Source: Micromonospora echinofusca (GTDB lineage Bacteria; Actinomycetota; Actinomycetes; Mycobacteriales; Micromonosporaceae). Taken from it: a DNA stretch of 64,000 nt. The notes under the pieces were generated by a model, which worked only from the letters and a program-made list of their open reading frames with translations, was not told where the DNA came from and did not search any database. Where the stretch lies: positions 2,496,501-2,560,500 of the forward strand of contig NZ_LT607733.1 in the NCBI RefSeq assembly GCF_900091445.1, read 5' to 3'. This document shows, piece by piece, positions 55,954 to 64,000 of this stretch (its first letter is position 1; every line of letters begins with the position of its first letter). A program made the translations under genes and the position numbers.

Positions 55954-57255
55954 ATGTCGACCCCGAAGAGATGGCATGTCATCGCGTCCGCCGCCACCCT
56001 GCTCGTCGCCGGCACCCCGGCGATGGTGGCCAGCGCCGGCCCGGCCGACACCGAGGCGTCCCGCCAGCGCACGGTCTGGGCGGGCAGTTGGGCCGCCGCG
56101 GTCACCAGGGGAAACGCGACCGGCCTGACCAACAACGGCCTCAACGACCAGAGCGTACGGATGGTCGTGCACACCACCGTCGGCGGAGAGCGGTTCCGGG
56201 TCCGGCTGAGCAACTCCTACGGCGAGCAGGCCGTCCGGGTCGGCCGCGCCACCGTCGCGAAGCCGAACACCGCGACCCCCGACGACCTGTCCGACATCGA
56301 CCCCTCGACCCTGCGGACGCTGACCTTCGGCGGCGCCACCTCGGCCACCATGAACCGGGGCGCCGAACTGGTCAGCGACCCCGTCGCGCTGCCCGTCGGC
56401 GACCAGCAGGACCTGGTCCTGACGGTGCACTTCCCGACCCCCACCGGCCCGGTGACCTTCCACGGCCAGTCCCGGCAGACCAACTTCATCGGTGCCACCG
56501 ACCTGACCTCCGCCGCTGGCGGGGCCGGGTTCACGATCCGACCGAACTGCTGCTGGTTCTTCCTGTCCGGCATCGACGTGCAGCGGCGGCACAGCCCCGG
56601 CTCGGTGGTGGTCTTCGGCGACTCCATCGCCGACGGCAACGGCAGCACAGTCAACGCCAACAAGCGCTGGCCCGACCTGCTCGCCGACCGGCTCATCGAC
56701 GCCCGCCCGGACGTCCGTACCCCGGGCGTGCTCAACCTCAGCCTCGCCGGCAACCGGCTCAACCACGAGGGCACCGAGCCCGGGGCGGGCGGCTTCCCCG
56801 GCTACCACGAGCTCGGACCGAACGCCCTGGCCCGGCTCGACGAGGACGTCTTCGCGCAGACCGACGCGCGGACCGTGATCACCCACCTAGGCATCAACGA
56901 CGTCTGGATGTCGGGCGACTCCGCCGAGCAGATCATCGCCTCGCTGCGGCAGGTCAACCAGCAGGTGAAGGCGCGCGGCCTGCGCAGCCTCGTGTCGACG
57001 CTGACCCCGTACGAGGGGCACGGCAACCCGGGGGTGTGGACGCCCGAGAAGGAGGCCACCCGGCAGGCGGTGAACGCGTACCTGCGCGGCAGCGGCGAGT
57101 TCGACGGGCTGCTCGACTTCGACCGGGTGCTGCGCGATCCGGCGCAGCCGAGCCGGCTGCTGCCCGCGTACGACTCGGGGGACCACATCCACCCGAACGA
57201 CGCCGGCAACCAGGCGCTGGCGGACGCCGTACCGCTGCGACTGCTCGGCCTGTGA
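55954..57255 (+). CDS. Secreted SGNH/GDSL-type hydrolase
   Basis: 433 residues. Signal peptide (HVIASAATLLVAGTPAMVAS, about residues 8-28) and mature N-terminal beta domain (about 35-210) are followed by an SGNH esterase domain: SVVVFGDSIADGNGSTVNAN (Ser), ITHLGINDVWMSGDSAEQ (Asn block) and DSGDHIHPNDAGNQALADA (Asp/His). Such enzymes act on extracellular esters or glycans. It is a single transcription unit with its own promoter and a strong terminator at 57260. It sits between the ligase/MFS pair and the P450 operon; no functional tie to them is evident. Confidence 0.87.
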   Translation: MSTPKRWHVIASAATLLVAGTPAMVASAGPADTEASRQRTVWAGSWAAAVTRGNATGLTNNGLNDQSVRMVVHTTVGGERFRVRLSNSYGEQAVRVGRATVAKPNTATPDDLSDIDPSTLRTLTFGGATSATMNRGAELVSDPVALPVGDQQDLVLTVHFPTPTGPVTFHGQSRQTNFIGATDLTSAAGGAGFTIRPNCCWFFLSGIDVQRRHSPGSVVVFGDSIADGNGSTVNANKRWPDLLADRLIDARPDVRTPGVLNLSLAGNRLNHEGTEPGAGGFPGYHELGPNALARLDEDVFAQTDARTVITHLGINDVWMSGDSAEQIIASLRQVNQQVKARGLRSLVSTLTPYEGHGNPGVWTPEKEATRQAVNAYLRGSGEFDGLLDFDRVLRDPAQPSRLLPAYDSGDHIHPNDAGNQALADAVPLRLLGL

Positions 57256-57259
57256 CACC

Positions 57260-57294
57260 GGCGCGGGCGGCGGGGCCACCCCGCCGCCCGCGCC
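57260..57294 (+). terminator. Terminator after the secreted hydrolase gene
   Basis: Perfect 16-bp stem (57260-57275 with 57279-57294) with only a 3-nt loop, 5 bp after the stop codon. The next gene (P450) starts 30 nt later, so the P450 operon needs readthrough or a promoter very close to its start. Confidence 0.85.
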
Positions 57295-57323
57295 ACCGTT
57301 CCCTGGGGGGAGACCGGAGGACC

Positions 57324-58544
57324 GTGGACGTCACCCAGCTGTTGACCCGCCTCTACAGCGACGAGGGCCGGCAGGACCCGTACCCCTGCTACGCCGCCCT
57401 GCACGCGCTGGGGCCGGTGAACCCGGTGCCGGCGCGCGCGGAGCACCGCACGGTCGCCGCCGTCGCCGTCGGCTACGACCTGGTCAGCCAGGTGCTGCGC
57501 GACCCGCGGTGGTACAAGCAGGCCCCGCCGGACTGGCAGGAGCAGGAGGTGCTGCGCACCCTCCAGACCTCGATGATGTTCGTCAACCCGCCGCAGCACA
57601 CGCGGATGCGGGCGGCCTTCGCGAGGAGCTTCACCCCGCGCCGGCTCGCCGCGCTGGAGCCGGTCGTGCACCGGGTCGTCGACGGGCTGCTCGACCGGAT
57701 GGCCGACGCCGGCGACGCCGACCTCGACTTCGTGGCGGAGTTCGCGTACCCGCTGCCGGCCCTGGTGATGGCGGAGTTCATCGGCATCCCCGCCGGGGAG
57801 CTGGACTTCTACCGGCAGCGGGTGGAACGGATCGACGAGTTCCTGGACGTGGCCGGCGCGACCCCGCAGCGGCTCACCGCCGCCAACACCGCCGCCGCCG
57901 AGCTGCGCGACTTCTACGCCGAGCTGATCGCCCACCGGCGCCACCGGCCCGGCGACGACCTGATCAGCGCCCTGGTCGAGGCGGTCGACGCAGGCGACGT
58001 GGAGCTGACCGTCGACGAGCTGGTGAGCAACCTGATCGTGCTGTTCAACGCCGCCTTCGTCACCACCGTCTACATGTTCTCCAACGGGCTGCCGCTGCTG
58101 CTGGCCCACCCCGACGTGGCCGCCGCGCTGCCCGGCGACGACGCGTTGACCCGGGGTGCGGTCGAGGAGATCCTGCGGCTGGAGGCGCCCGTGCACTTCC
58201 TGGCCCGGGCCGCGCCCCGCGACAGCGAGGTCGGCGGGGTGCCGGTCGGGCGGGACCGCAACGTCCTGCTGATCCTCGCCGCCGCCAACCGCGACCCGGC
58301 CCGCTTTCCCGACCCGGACCGTTTCGACCCGCGCCGGAGCGGACCGCCGTCGCTGGCCTTCGGCGCCGGCCCGCACTTCTGCCTCGGCGCGGCGGTGTCC
58401 CGGCTGGAGGGTCGCCTCGCGCTGCCCAGGCTGCTGGCCCGCTTCCCCGGGCTCACCGTCGCCGAGGCGCCGACGTACAGCGGCAGCCTCTTCCTGCGCG
58501 GCGTCGACAGGCTGGCCGTACACACCCGAGGAGGACCCGCGTGA
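57324..58544 (+). CDS. Cytochrome P450 monooxygenase
   Basis: 406 residues, bacterial class I-type P450. The heme-binding loop is FGAGPHFCLGAAVSRLE, EILR provides the ExxR motif, and the I-helix reads LIVLFNAAFVTTVYMFSNG, with Asn-Ala-Ala-Phe replacing the usual AGxxT oxygen-activation residues except the Thr. GTG start 57324 (GGAGG ribosome site). It heads a four-gene operon with an esterase, a hydroxymandelate oxidase and an aminotransferase, all linked by short overlaps. It likely hydroxylates or crosslinks an aromatic intermediate; the missing acid-alcohol Gly is a possible functional variation. Confidence 0.9.
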   Translation: MDVTQLLTRLYSDEGRQDPYPCYAALHALGPVNPVPARAEHRTVAAVAVGYDLVSQVLRDPRWYKQAPPDWQEQEVLRTLQTSMMFVNPPQHTRMRAAFARSFTPRRLAALEPVVHRVVDGLLDRMADAGDADLDFVAEFAYPLPALVMAEFIGIPAGELDFYRQRVERIDEFLDVAGATPQRLTAANTAAAELRDFYAELIAHRRHRPGDDLISALVEAVDAGDVELTVDELVSNLIVLFNAAFVTTVYMFSNGLPLLLAHPDVAAALPGDDALTRGAVEEILRLEAPVHFLARAAPRDSEVGGVPVGRDRNVLLILAAANRDPARFPDPDRFDPRRSGPPSLAFGAGPHFCLGAAVSRLEGRLALPRLLARFPGLTVAEAPTYSGSLFLRGVDRLAVHTRGGPA

Positions 58545-59500
58545 GCATCCATCCGCAGGTGGCGGCGTACCGGGCCGCCCGCGAGGCGGCCGGCACCCCG
58601 CCGCTGTACTCCCAGAGCCTGGCCGAGGCCCGCGCCGCCGACCTCGCCGCGATCCGCGCCAGCGGCGGCGCGGTCGAGCCGGTGCACGAGGTACGCGACA
58701 CGCACGTGCCCGGCCCGGCCGGCGACCTGCCGGTGCGCGTCCACCGGCCGGCGGGGGAGGGGCCGCTGCCCACCCTGGTCTACTTCTTCGGCGGCGGGTG
58801 GACCCTCGGTAGCGTGGACACCGCCGACGGCATCTGCCGACGGCTGGCCAACGCCGTGCCCTGCCAGGTGGTCACCGTCGGCTACCGACTGGCCCCGGAG
58901 CATCCCTTTCCCTCCGCCGTGCACGACTGCCACGCGGCCACCCGGTGGATCGCCGACAACCCTGCGGAGTTCGGCGTCGACCCGCTGCGCGTGGCGGTCG
59001 GCGGGGACAGCGCCGGCGGCAACCTCGCCGCCGCCGTCACCCTGCTGGCCCGCGAGCGCGGCGGGCCACGGTTCGCCGCCCAGCTGCTGGTGTACCCGAA
59101 CACCGACCAGAGCGCCGACCCCAGGGGCGACGCCGAGGACCCGCTGCTGTTCAACCGCCGCTCGGTGGCCTGGTACCGGGGTCACTACCTCGCCGACCCC
59201 GCCGACGCGCGGCACCCGCTGGCGTCACCGCTGCTCGCCGCCGACCTGGCCGGCCTGCCGCCGGCGCTGGTGATCACCGCCGAGCACGACCCGCTGCGCG
59301 ACGAGGGGGAGCGGTACGCGCACCGGCTGCGCGGGGCCGGCGTGCCGACCACCCTCACCCGGTACGCCGGCATGATCCACGGCTTCTTCGCCATGCCGGG
59401 GGCGTTCGACGACGGCCGGCACGCCCAGGACCAGGCCGCGGCGTTCCTGCGCGACCGGTTCGCCGCGGCGGGCGGTGCCGGTGGGGAGGGAGACCGGTGA
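58541..59500 (+). CDS. HSL-type alpha/beta hydrolase
   Basis: 319 residues. The oxyanion-hole motif reads YFFGGGWTLGSVDTADG (usual HGGG with His replaced by Phe), the nucleophile elbow is GGDSAGGNLAAAVTLL, and the later catalytic acid/His lie around AEHDPLRDEGERYAH and MIHGFFAMPG. A hormone-sensitive-lipase/esterase family member. GTG 58541 overlaps the P450 stop by 4 bases; the next ATG overlaps its stop by one base (TGATG). It may release a carrier- or CoA-bound intermediate (compare PglD in phenylglycine synthesis), but the family is broad. Confidence 0.85.
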   Translation: MSIHPQVAAYRAAREAAGTPPLYSQSLAEARAADLAAIRASGGAVEPVHEVRDTHVPGPAGDLPVRVHRPAGEGPLPTLVYFFGGGWTLGSVDTADGICRRLANAVPCQVVTVGYRLAPEHPFPSAVHDCHAATRWIADNPAEFGVDPLRVAVGGDSAGGNLAAAVTLLARERGGPRFAAQLLVYPNTDQSADPRGDAEDPLLFNRRSVAWYRGHYLADPADARHPLASPLLAADLAGLPPALVITAEHDPLRDEGERYAHRLRGAGVPTTLTRYAGMIHGFFAMPGAFDDGRHAQDQAAAFLRDRFAAAGGAGGEGDR

Positions 59501-60624
59501 TGGTCGAGGGCGTGTCGTCGGGGTCGGACCTGCCGGCGGCGGAGCCGTCGCCGGCCAGCCTGGCCGACTTCGCGGGAGCGGCCCGGGCGGTGCTGCCGCC
59601 CGACGTGTGGGACTACGTCGACGGCGGCAGTGGTGCCGAGACCACGCTCGCCGCCAACCGCCGCGCGCTGGACCGGGTGGCCGTGCTGCCCCGGGTGCTG
59701 CGCGGCGTGCACACACCCCGCACCGAGGCGCGGCTGCTCGGCACGTCGTACGCCCTGCCGGTGGCGGTGGCGCCGATGGCGTACCAGCGCCTGGTGCACC
59801 CAGACGGGGAGCTGGGGCTGGCCGCGGCCGCGGGCGCGGCCGGCGTGCCGTACGTGGCCAGCACCCTGAGCAGCGTGCCGATCGAGCAGATCGCCGGGAC
59901 TGGCGCGAGCGTCTGGTTCCAGCTGTACTGGCTGCGCGACCGGGCTCTGGTCGCCGACCTGCTGGACCGGGCGCACGCGGCGGGCTGCACGGCGCTGACG
60001 GTCACCGTGGACGTGCCGATCCTCGGCCCACGGCGGCGCGACGTGCGCAACGCGTTCGCCATCCCGCCGCACGTCGTGGCGGCCAACCTGCCCGCCGGCC
60101 GCGACGACCTCGCGCACACCGCCGCCCCGGGCGTCTCCGCCATCGCCGCGCACACCGGCGAGGTCTTCGCACCCGCGCTGACGTGGGCCGACCTGGACTG
60201 GCTGCGCGGCCGTACCGCCCTGCCACTGGTCGTCAAGGGCGTGCTGGACCCGCGCGACGCGGAGCTGGCGGTGGCCGCCGGCGCGGACGCCGTGGTGGTC
60301 TCCAACCACGGTGGCCGCCAGCTCGACGGCGCACCGGCCACCGCGACCGTGCTGCCGGAGGTGGTGGCGGCGGTGGCCGACCGGTGCGAGGTGCTGCTGG
60401 ACAGCGGCGTACGCGACGGCTTCGACGTGCTGCGCGCGCTGGCCCTCGGCGCGCGGGGGGTGCTGGTCGGCCGGCCCATGCTGTGGGCGCTCGCCGCCGG
60501 CGGCGAGGCCGGGGCGCGCACGGCGCTTGAGCTGCTGGCCGGCGAGTTCCGCGACGCCCTGGCGCTGGCCGGCTGCGCCGACCCCGAGGCGGCCCGCGAG
60601 CTGCGCGTGATCAGGGAGGGCTGA
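59500..60624 (+). CDS. hmo: 4-hydroxymandelate oxidase (FMN-dependent, Hmo-like)
   Basis: 374 residues, FMN alpha-hydroxy-acid oxidase family: LPPDVWDYVDGGSGAETTLA, PVAVAPMAYQRLVHPDGELG, LTVTVDVPILGPRRRDVRNA and the active-site VVVSNHGGRQLDGAPATATV (His/Arg). These oxidise 2-hydroxy acids to 2-oxo acids with O2. With HmaS 19 kb upstream and the aminotransferase next, it is best explained as the Hmo step converting 4-hydroxymandelate to 4-hydroxyphenylglyoxylate. Lactate or glycolate oxidase would be the alternatives on sequence alone. ATG 59500; the HpgT GTG at 60628 follows by 3 bases. Confidence 0.88.
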   Translation: MVEGVSSGSDLPAAEPSPASLADFAGAARAVLPPDVWDYVDGGSGAETTLAANRRALDRVAVLPRVLRGVHTPRTEARLLGTSYALPVAVAPMAYQRLVHPDGELGLAAAAGAAGVPYVASTLSSVPIEQIAGTGASVWFQLYWLRDRALVADLLDRAHAAGCTALTVTVDVPILGPRRRDVRNAFAIPPHVVAANLPAGRDDLAHTAAPGVSAIAAHTGEVFAPALTWADLDWLRGRTALPLVVKGVLDPRDAELAVAAGADAVVVSNHGGRQLDGAPATATVLPEVVAAVADRCEVLLDSGVRDGFDVLRALALGARGVLVGRPMLWALAAGGEAGARTALELLAGEFRDALALAGCADPEAARELRVIREG

Positions 60625-60627
60625 CCG

Positions 60628-61956
60628 GTGACGGAGACGGTGGACCTGCGCGTGGCCGACCTGCACCCGGCGGTCGACGACCCGGCGCTGAACTCCATGA
60701 ACTTCCTCAACGAGGTGGCCCAGCACTACCCCGACGCGGTGTCGCTGGCGGCCGGCCGGCCGTACGAGGAGTTCCTCGACGTCGCGGCGCTGCACCGGCA
60801 CCTGGACAGGTTCCGCCGGCACCTGGCCGACGACCTCGGGCAGAGCCCCGCGCAGGTGCACCGCACGCTGTTGCAGTACGGCCGCACCAAGGGCATCGTG
60901 CACCACCTCGTCGCCCGCAACCTCGCCGTCGACGAGGACGTCACGGTCGACCCGGAGGCGATCGTGGTGACCGTCGGCTGCCAGGAGGCGATGTTCCTGG
61001 TACTGCGGGCGCTGCGGGCCGACCCGCGCGACGTGCTGCTCGCCGTCGCACCGACGTACGTGGGGCTGACCGGCGCCGCCCGGCTGCTGGACCTGCCGGT
61101 GCGGCCGGTACGGGGCGGTCCCGCCGGCATCGACCTGGCCGACCTGCGCGAGCAGGTACGCGTGGCCCGGGCGGCGGGGCTGCGCCCGCGCGCCTGCTAC
61201 GTGATGCCGGACTTCGCCAACCCGTCCGGCACCAGCATCGGCCTGACCGACCGGCGGCGGCTGCTCGACCTGGCCGCCGAGGAGGACCTGCTGCTGCTGG
61301 AGGACAACCCGTACGGCCTCTTCCCCGCCCCGCACGCCGGGCGGCTGCCCACCCTCAAGGCGCTGGACTCCGCGCGACGGGTCGTCTACCTGGGCTCCTT
61401 CGCCAAGACGGTGCTGCCGGGCGCCCGCGTGGGCTACGTGGTCGCCGACCAGCGCGTCGCCGGCGCGGACGGCACGGTGAGTCTCCTCGCCGACCAGCTT
61501 GCCAAGATCAAGAGTATGGTCACGGTGAACACGTCGGCGATCGCCCAGGCGGTGGTCGGCGGGGCGCTGCTGGAGCACGGGTGCAGCCTGGTGGCGGCCA
61601 CCGTCCGGGAGCGGGCGGCGTACGGTCGAAACCTGCGCCACCTGCTCGACGGCCTGGCCCGGCGCTTCCCGGCGGGGACCTCGCCGGTGCGGTGGAACGT
61701 CCCGGCCGGCGGCTTCTTCGTCGTGCTCACCGTGCCGTTCGGCGTCGACGACGCCCTGCTGCACCGGTCCGCCCGCGAGTACGGGGTGCTCTGGACGCCG
61801 ATGGCGCACTTCTACGCCGCCGGTGCCCCCGTCGACGCGCTGCGGCTGTCGGTCAGCGCCGTCACCCCGGACGAGATCGACCTCGGGCTGGACCGGCTGG
61901 CCGCGCTGGTCGCCGACGAGACGGCCCGCCGGGCGGCGACCGCCGAGGTGGGATGA
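60628..61956 (+). CDS. hpgT: HpgT-like PLP-dependent aminotransferase
   Basis: 442 residues, fold-type I aminotransferase of the MocR/HpgT group: VSLAAGRPYEEFLDVAAL, LQYGRTKGIVHHLVA, VTVGCQEAMFLVLRAL, YVMPDFANPSGTSI and the PLP lysine in YLGSFAKTVLPGARVGYVVA. Its position after Hmo supports transamination of 4-hydroxyphenylglyoxylate to L-4-hydroxyphenylglycine. In known Hpg pathways (vancomycin, calcium-dependent antibiotic) tyrosine is the amino donor, and its product 4-hydroxyphenylpyruvate feeds HmaS, closing a cycle. GTG start. It ends the P450 operon. Confidence 0.87.
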   Translation: MTETVDLRVADLHPAVDDPALNSMNFLNEVAQHYPDAVSLAAGRPYEEFLDVAALHRHLDRFRRHLADDLGQSPAQVHRTLLQYGRTKGIVHHLVARNLAVDEDVTVDPEAIVVTVGCQEAMFLVLRALRADPRDVLLAVAPTYVGLTGAARLLDLPVRPVRGGPAGIDLADLREQVRVARAAGLRPRACYVMPDFANPSGTSIGLTDRRRLLDLAAEEDLLLLEDNPYGLFPAPHAGRLPTLKALDSARRVVYLGSFAKTVLPGARVGYVVADQRVAGADGTVSLLADQLAKIKSMVTVNTSAIAQAVVGGALLEHGCSLVAATVRERAAYGRNLRHLLDGLARRFPAGTSPVRWNVPAGGFFVVLTVPFGVDDALLHRSAREYGVLWTPMAHFYAAGAPVDALRLSVSAVTPDEIDLGLDRLAALVADETARRAATAEVG

Positions 61957-62023
61957 CACACCGCGTTCACCGCATGGCAAAGCGCGACCACCCGTGTTTC
62001 GTCGTCCTGGGTGGACACTCATA

Positions 62024-62284
62024 ATGGACGCCATGGTCGCCTGGGAGTACGCGTTGCTGGTCCGCCGTTATCAGGGGCAGGGCCGCGCCTTTCACGTCAG
62101 CTTCACCTGGTACGGCCCGGACGGGTCGCGCCGGGACATCACGGCGTACGGCGACACGGCGATCGCGCACCTCAACCGGGCCGGCCGGGAGGGCTGGGAG
62201 CTGGTCTCCGCCGCCGAGGACGTCAACAACGTCCAGGGCAGCACCGAGGTGCACCGCTACCACCTGAAGCGGCCGGTGGGCTGA
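62024..62284 (+). CDS. Small conserved protein (DUF4177-like)
   Basis: 86 residues: WEYALLVRRYQGQGRAFHVS then FTWYGPDGSRRDITAYGDTA and LNRAGREGWELVSAAED. Short beta-rich proteins with the GREGWELVSA ending resemble DUF4177. No function known. ATG 62024 was selected over earlier in-frame starts because it is followed by the conserved sequence. Separate from the biosynthetic operon (68-bp gap). Confidence 0.6.
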   Translation: MDAMVAWEYALLVRRYQGQGRAFHVSFTWYGPDGSRRDITAYGDTAIAHLNRAGREGWELVSAAEDVNNVQGSTEVHRYHLKRPVG

Positions 62285-62481
62285 CCGGGCGCTGCGAAGC
62301 CTCGGCGTGGCCTTGCCGGTAGGCGGGTGAGGTTCCTCGTTTCCGGGACCGCCGGACCTGTCGGGTAGTCGACTCGCTACCGCAATGGATTGGCAAGTGT
62401 CGCTATCTTGGGTGGTTCGCCGACCTTGACGGGGGAGACTCATGGAAGCGGTTACCTGCGTGCTGCCGAAGATGTGCTGCG

Positions 62482-62853
62482 GTGGGTGAGGGCCAGCCCG
62501 GCCATACGGTCGAGGTGCCTCTGGGGGATGGCGAAGGCGTCGTCAGGGTCCAGGTGGACGAGGTGGACGAGAGCCTGGTGCGGGTCGGCCGTGGTGGTCG
62601 TGCGATGGCACGGGCTGAGCAGTCGCTTGGGCAGATGCTTGAGGTCGTCCGCCCGGTGGCGGACGCCTTCGTCGGCCAGTGCCGTGCGATGGCTCAGCTC
62701 CCGGACGAGGCAACGCTGGAGTTCGGCCTGTCCCTGTCGTCCGATGCGAAGATCGTCATCGCGGGTGTCTCGACGGCTGCCAACTTCTCAGTGAGTCTCA
62801 CCTGGAACAGGAGAGACGAGGGCGATCCGGCTGGCGGTCCGCAAGGAATCTGA
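62482..62853 (+). CDS. CU044_2847/TCAD-type trypsin-co-occurring protein
   Basis: 123 residues: VEVPLGDGEGVVRVQVDEVD, AMARAEQSLGQMLEVVRPVA, ATLEFGLSLSSDAKIVIAG. This is the compact beta-helix-beta domain known from actinobacterial CU044_2847 proteins, which repeatedly neighbour trypsin-like proteases in prokaryotic conflict systems (trypsin-co-occurring domain). GTG 62482. It is followed after 32 bp by the trypsin-STAND gene, matching that association. Probably a sensor or adaptor for the protease; experimental function is unknown. Confidence 0.8.
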   Translation: MGEGQPGHTVEVPLGDGEGVVRVQVDEVDESLVRVGRGGRAMARAEQSLGQMLEVVRPVADAFVGQCRAMAQLPDEATLEFGLSLSSDAKIVIAGVSTAANFSVSLTWNRRDEGDPAGGPQGI

Positions 62854-62885
62854 CCACACGAGCTTCATCGCGCGGGGAGGTCGAC

Positions 62886-64000
62886 GTGCCCGGAGAGAGG
62901 CGTCGTGGAGCGCCGGAGCCGGAGCTGGCACTGGCGTCGGCGGTGGTTCGGGTCATCGGTCCGGACGGCACCGTCGGCGGTGCCGGCTTCGTTGTCGCCC
63001 CGGACCTCGTCCTCACCTGCGCTCATGTGGTGTCCGACGCGCTCGGCCTGCCTCGCGAGGCAGCGCCGGACGTCGAGGCCCAGGTGATCGTCGAGCTGCC
63101 GCTGGCCGATAGCGACCGGAACGCGTGCCGGGGGACGGCGGAGGTGTGGCGGTGGGTGCCGATCCGCGCTGACCAGAGCGGGGACGTGGCCGTGCTGCGG
63201 TTGCGCGCCGCGCTTCCCGGTGCACGCCCGCTGCCGATGGTCGACGCCGAGAGTGTGTGGGACCACGAGACGCGGGTGGTGGGATTCACCGACGACCATC
63301 CGGACGGGATCTGGCATCGAGGAAGGTTCCGTGGGCGCACCGGGCGTGGCTGGGTACAGCTGTCGCGGGCGGACGGGCAGGCCAGCCACATCAAGCGAGG
63401 CTTCAGCGGCAGCCCCGTCTGGGACGACGACCTGGGCGCGGCGGTCGGCATGGTGGTCGCGGCCCAGCCGGTGCGCGAGGCACAGCAGGCGTTCGTCATG
63501 CGTACGAAGACACTGGCGCGGGAGATACCCGAACTGGGTGACGTGCTTGTCCCGGCGACGCCCTTTCGTGGACTTGCCACCTTCCAGGAAGCCGACGCGG
63601 AAGTCTTCTTCGGCCGCGACGACGAGGCGACGCAGGTGGTCACCGCGCTGCGGGGGACGGAGCCGAGCGTCATCCTCTACGGTCCTTCAGGCTGCGGCAA
63701 GTCGTCGCTTGCGCTCGCCGGTGTGGTACCGAGGATGCGTCGGGCCGGCTACGACGTCCTGGTGGTCGACGCCGGCCGCATCACGTCCCCGAGAGCGGCG
63801 ATCGCGACGGAACTCTTCGAGACGGTGCGTGCGGGATGGCCCGACTCCGGCTGGGTGGACAGCGCCGATCAGGTGGAACGCTGGTTGTGCGAGTTGGGGA
63901 TCACGGACACCTTCCACCGGGCCACAGGGCGATCGGCGGCCCGCCTGCTGGTCGTCCTCGACCAGGCCGAAGCCCTGCTGAACCGTTCAGAGTCGGAGAT
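62886..64000 (+). CDS. Trypsin-like protease fused to a STAND-type P-loop ATPase, 3'-truncated
   Basis: At least 371 residues visible, cut by the window edge. The N-terminal trypsin-like serine protease domain shows the triad His47 (LTCAHVVS), Asp100 (SGDVAVLR) and Ser176 (GFSGSPVW). From about residue 230 an NTPase of the nSTAND type begins: FRGLATFQEADAEVFFGRDD, the P-loop ILYGPSGCGKSSLALAGV (from about residue 264) and LLVVLDQAEALL (Walker B-like). GTG 62886 with GGGGAGG upstream. Coupled to the TCAD-like gene. Such trypsin-STAND proteins are thought to be oligomerisation-activated immune or suicide proteases; the repeat-rich sensor presumably lies beyond 64000. Confidence 0.85.
   Translation, partial: MPGERRRGAPEPELALASAVVRVIGPDGTVGGAGFVVAPDLVLTCAHVVSDALGLPREAAPDVEAQVIVELPLADSDRNACRGTAEVWRWVPIRADQSGDVAVLRLRAALPGARPLPMVDAESVWDHETRVVGFTDDHPDGIWHRGRFRGRTGRGWVQLSRADGQASHIKRGFSGSPVWDDDLGAAVGMVVAAQPVREAQQAFVMRTKTLAREIPELGDVLVPATPFRGLATFQEADAEVFFGRDDEATQVVTALRGTEPSVILYGPSGCGKSSLALAGVVPRMRRAGYDVLVVDAGRITSPRAAIATELFETVRAGWPDSGWVDSADQVERWLCELGITDTFHRATGRSAARLLVVLDQAEALLNRSESE

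Overview
The window is very GC-rich, with frequent GTG starts and many 1-8 base stop/start overlaps. It carries actinomycete hallmarks: a SARP regulator, a LuxR-type LAL regulator, a WhiE-like type II PKS and rare TTA leucine codons. A 59-bp GTGAGCGCGAGGAGTGAGCC-type repeat matches repeats I recall from Micromonospora and Salinispora. A Micromonosporaceae chromosome is the best inference; no 16S or tRNA gene is present to confirm it.

Left flank (1-20 kb), mostly ordinary genes: a partial uroporphyrinogen-III methyltransferase, a crcB fluoride-channel pair, and a TnpB-only insertion element with perfect 16-bp terminal inverted repeats and a frameshifted tnpB. Then come a PaaI-type thioesterase, a glycosyltransferase, an aldo/keto reductase, and a divergent pair of large AAA-type signalling proteins (adenylate-cyclase/ATPase and LAL regulator). 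These are followed by a DUF5995 protein, an APC permease, a secreted beta-helix protein with a TTA codon, an F420-type oxidoreductase and membrane proteins.

Biosynthetic region A (20.06-31.25 kb): a WhiE-like aromatic type II PKS. A flavin hydroxylase and a TcmI-type cyclase lie leftward beside a SARP regulator. A tightly coupled rightward operon encodes a second TcmI-type cyclase, a complete dedicated acetyl-CoA carboxylase (fused AccD-AccA, BCCP, AccC), an ACP fused in frame to an aromatase/cyclase, a cupin, KS-alpha, KS-beta and an ABM-family monooxygenase. Together they would supply malonyl-CoA, build a poly-beta-ketone and fold and oxidise it.

Biosynthetic region B (31.9-45.1 kb): an unusual non-reducing carrier-protein system. 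It has two AMP-forming ligases, a Sfp-type phosphopantetheinyl transferase lying antisense inside the operon, two stand-alone carrier proteins, and three ketosynthase-like proteins (one normal, one Cys-Asn-His, one N-terminal fragment). It also has a 4-hydroxymandelate synthase/HPPD homologue, a PhyH oxygenase, a DUF3050 haem-oxygenase-fold protein, orphan 2-oxoacid dehydrogenase E1 alpha and beta subunits, and an ATP-grasp-like ligase. It ends at a strong hairpin. I see no NRPS, ketoreductase or dehydratase.

Intervening stretch (45-55 kb): an APH-fold protein, a 5'-truncated flavin monooxygenase relic, an SGNH hydrolase, secreted proteins including a lytic-transglycosylase-like protein, a MmcQ/YjbR protein and an MFS exporter coupled to a third AMP ligase.

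Region C (57.3-62 kb): P450, alpha/beta hydrolase, 4-hydroxymandelate oxidase and an HpgT-like aminotransferase. With the HmaS homologue 19 kb upstream they complete a 4-hydroxyphenylglycine route, so regions B and C probably act together. The window ends in a TCAD-like small protein followed by a trypsin-STAND ATPase (cut by the edge), a probable immunity or cell-death module. The most interesting feature is the combination of A, B and C: an aromatic type II PKS next to a template-less Hpg/aryl-acyl carrier system.
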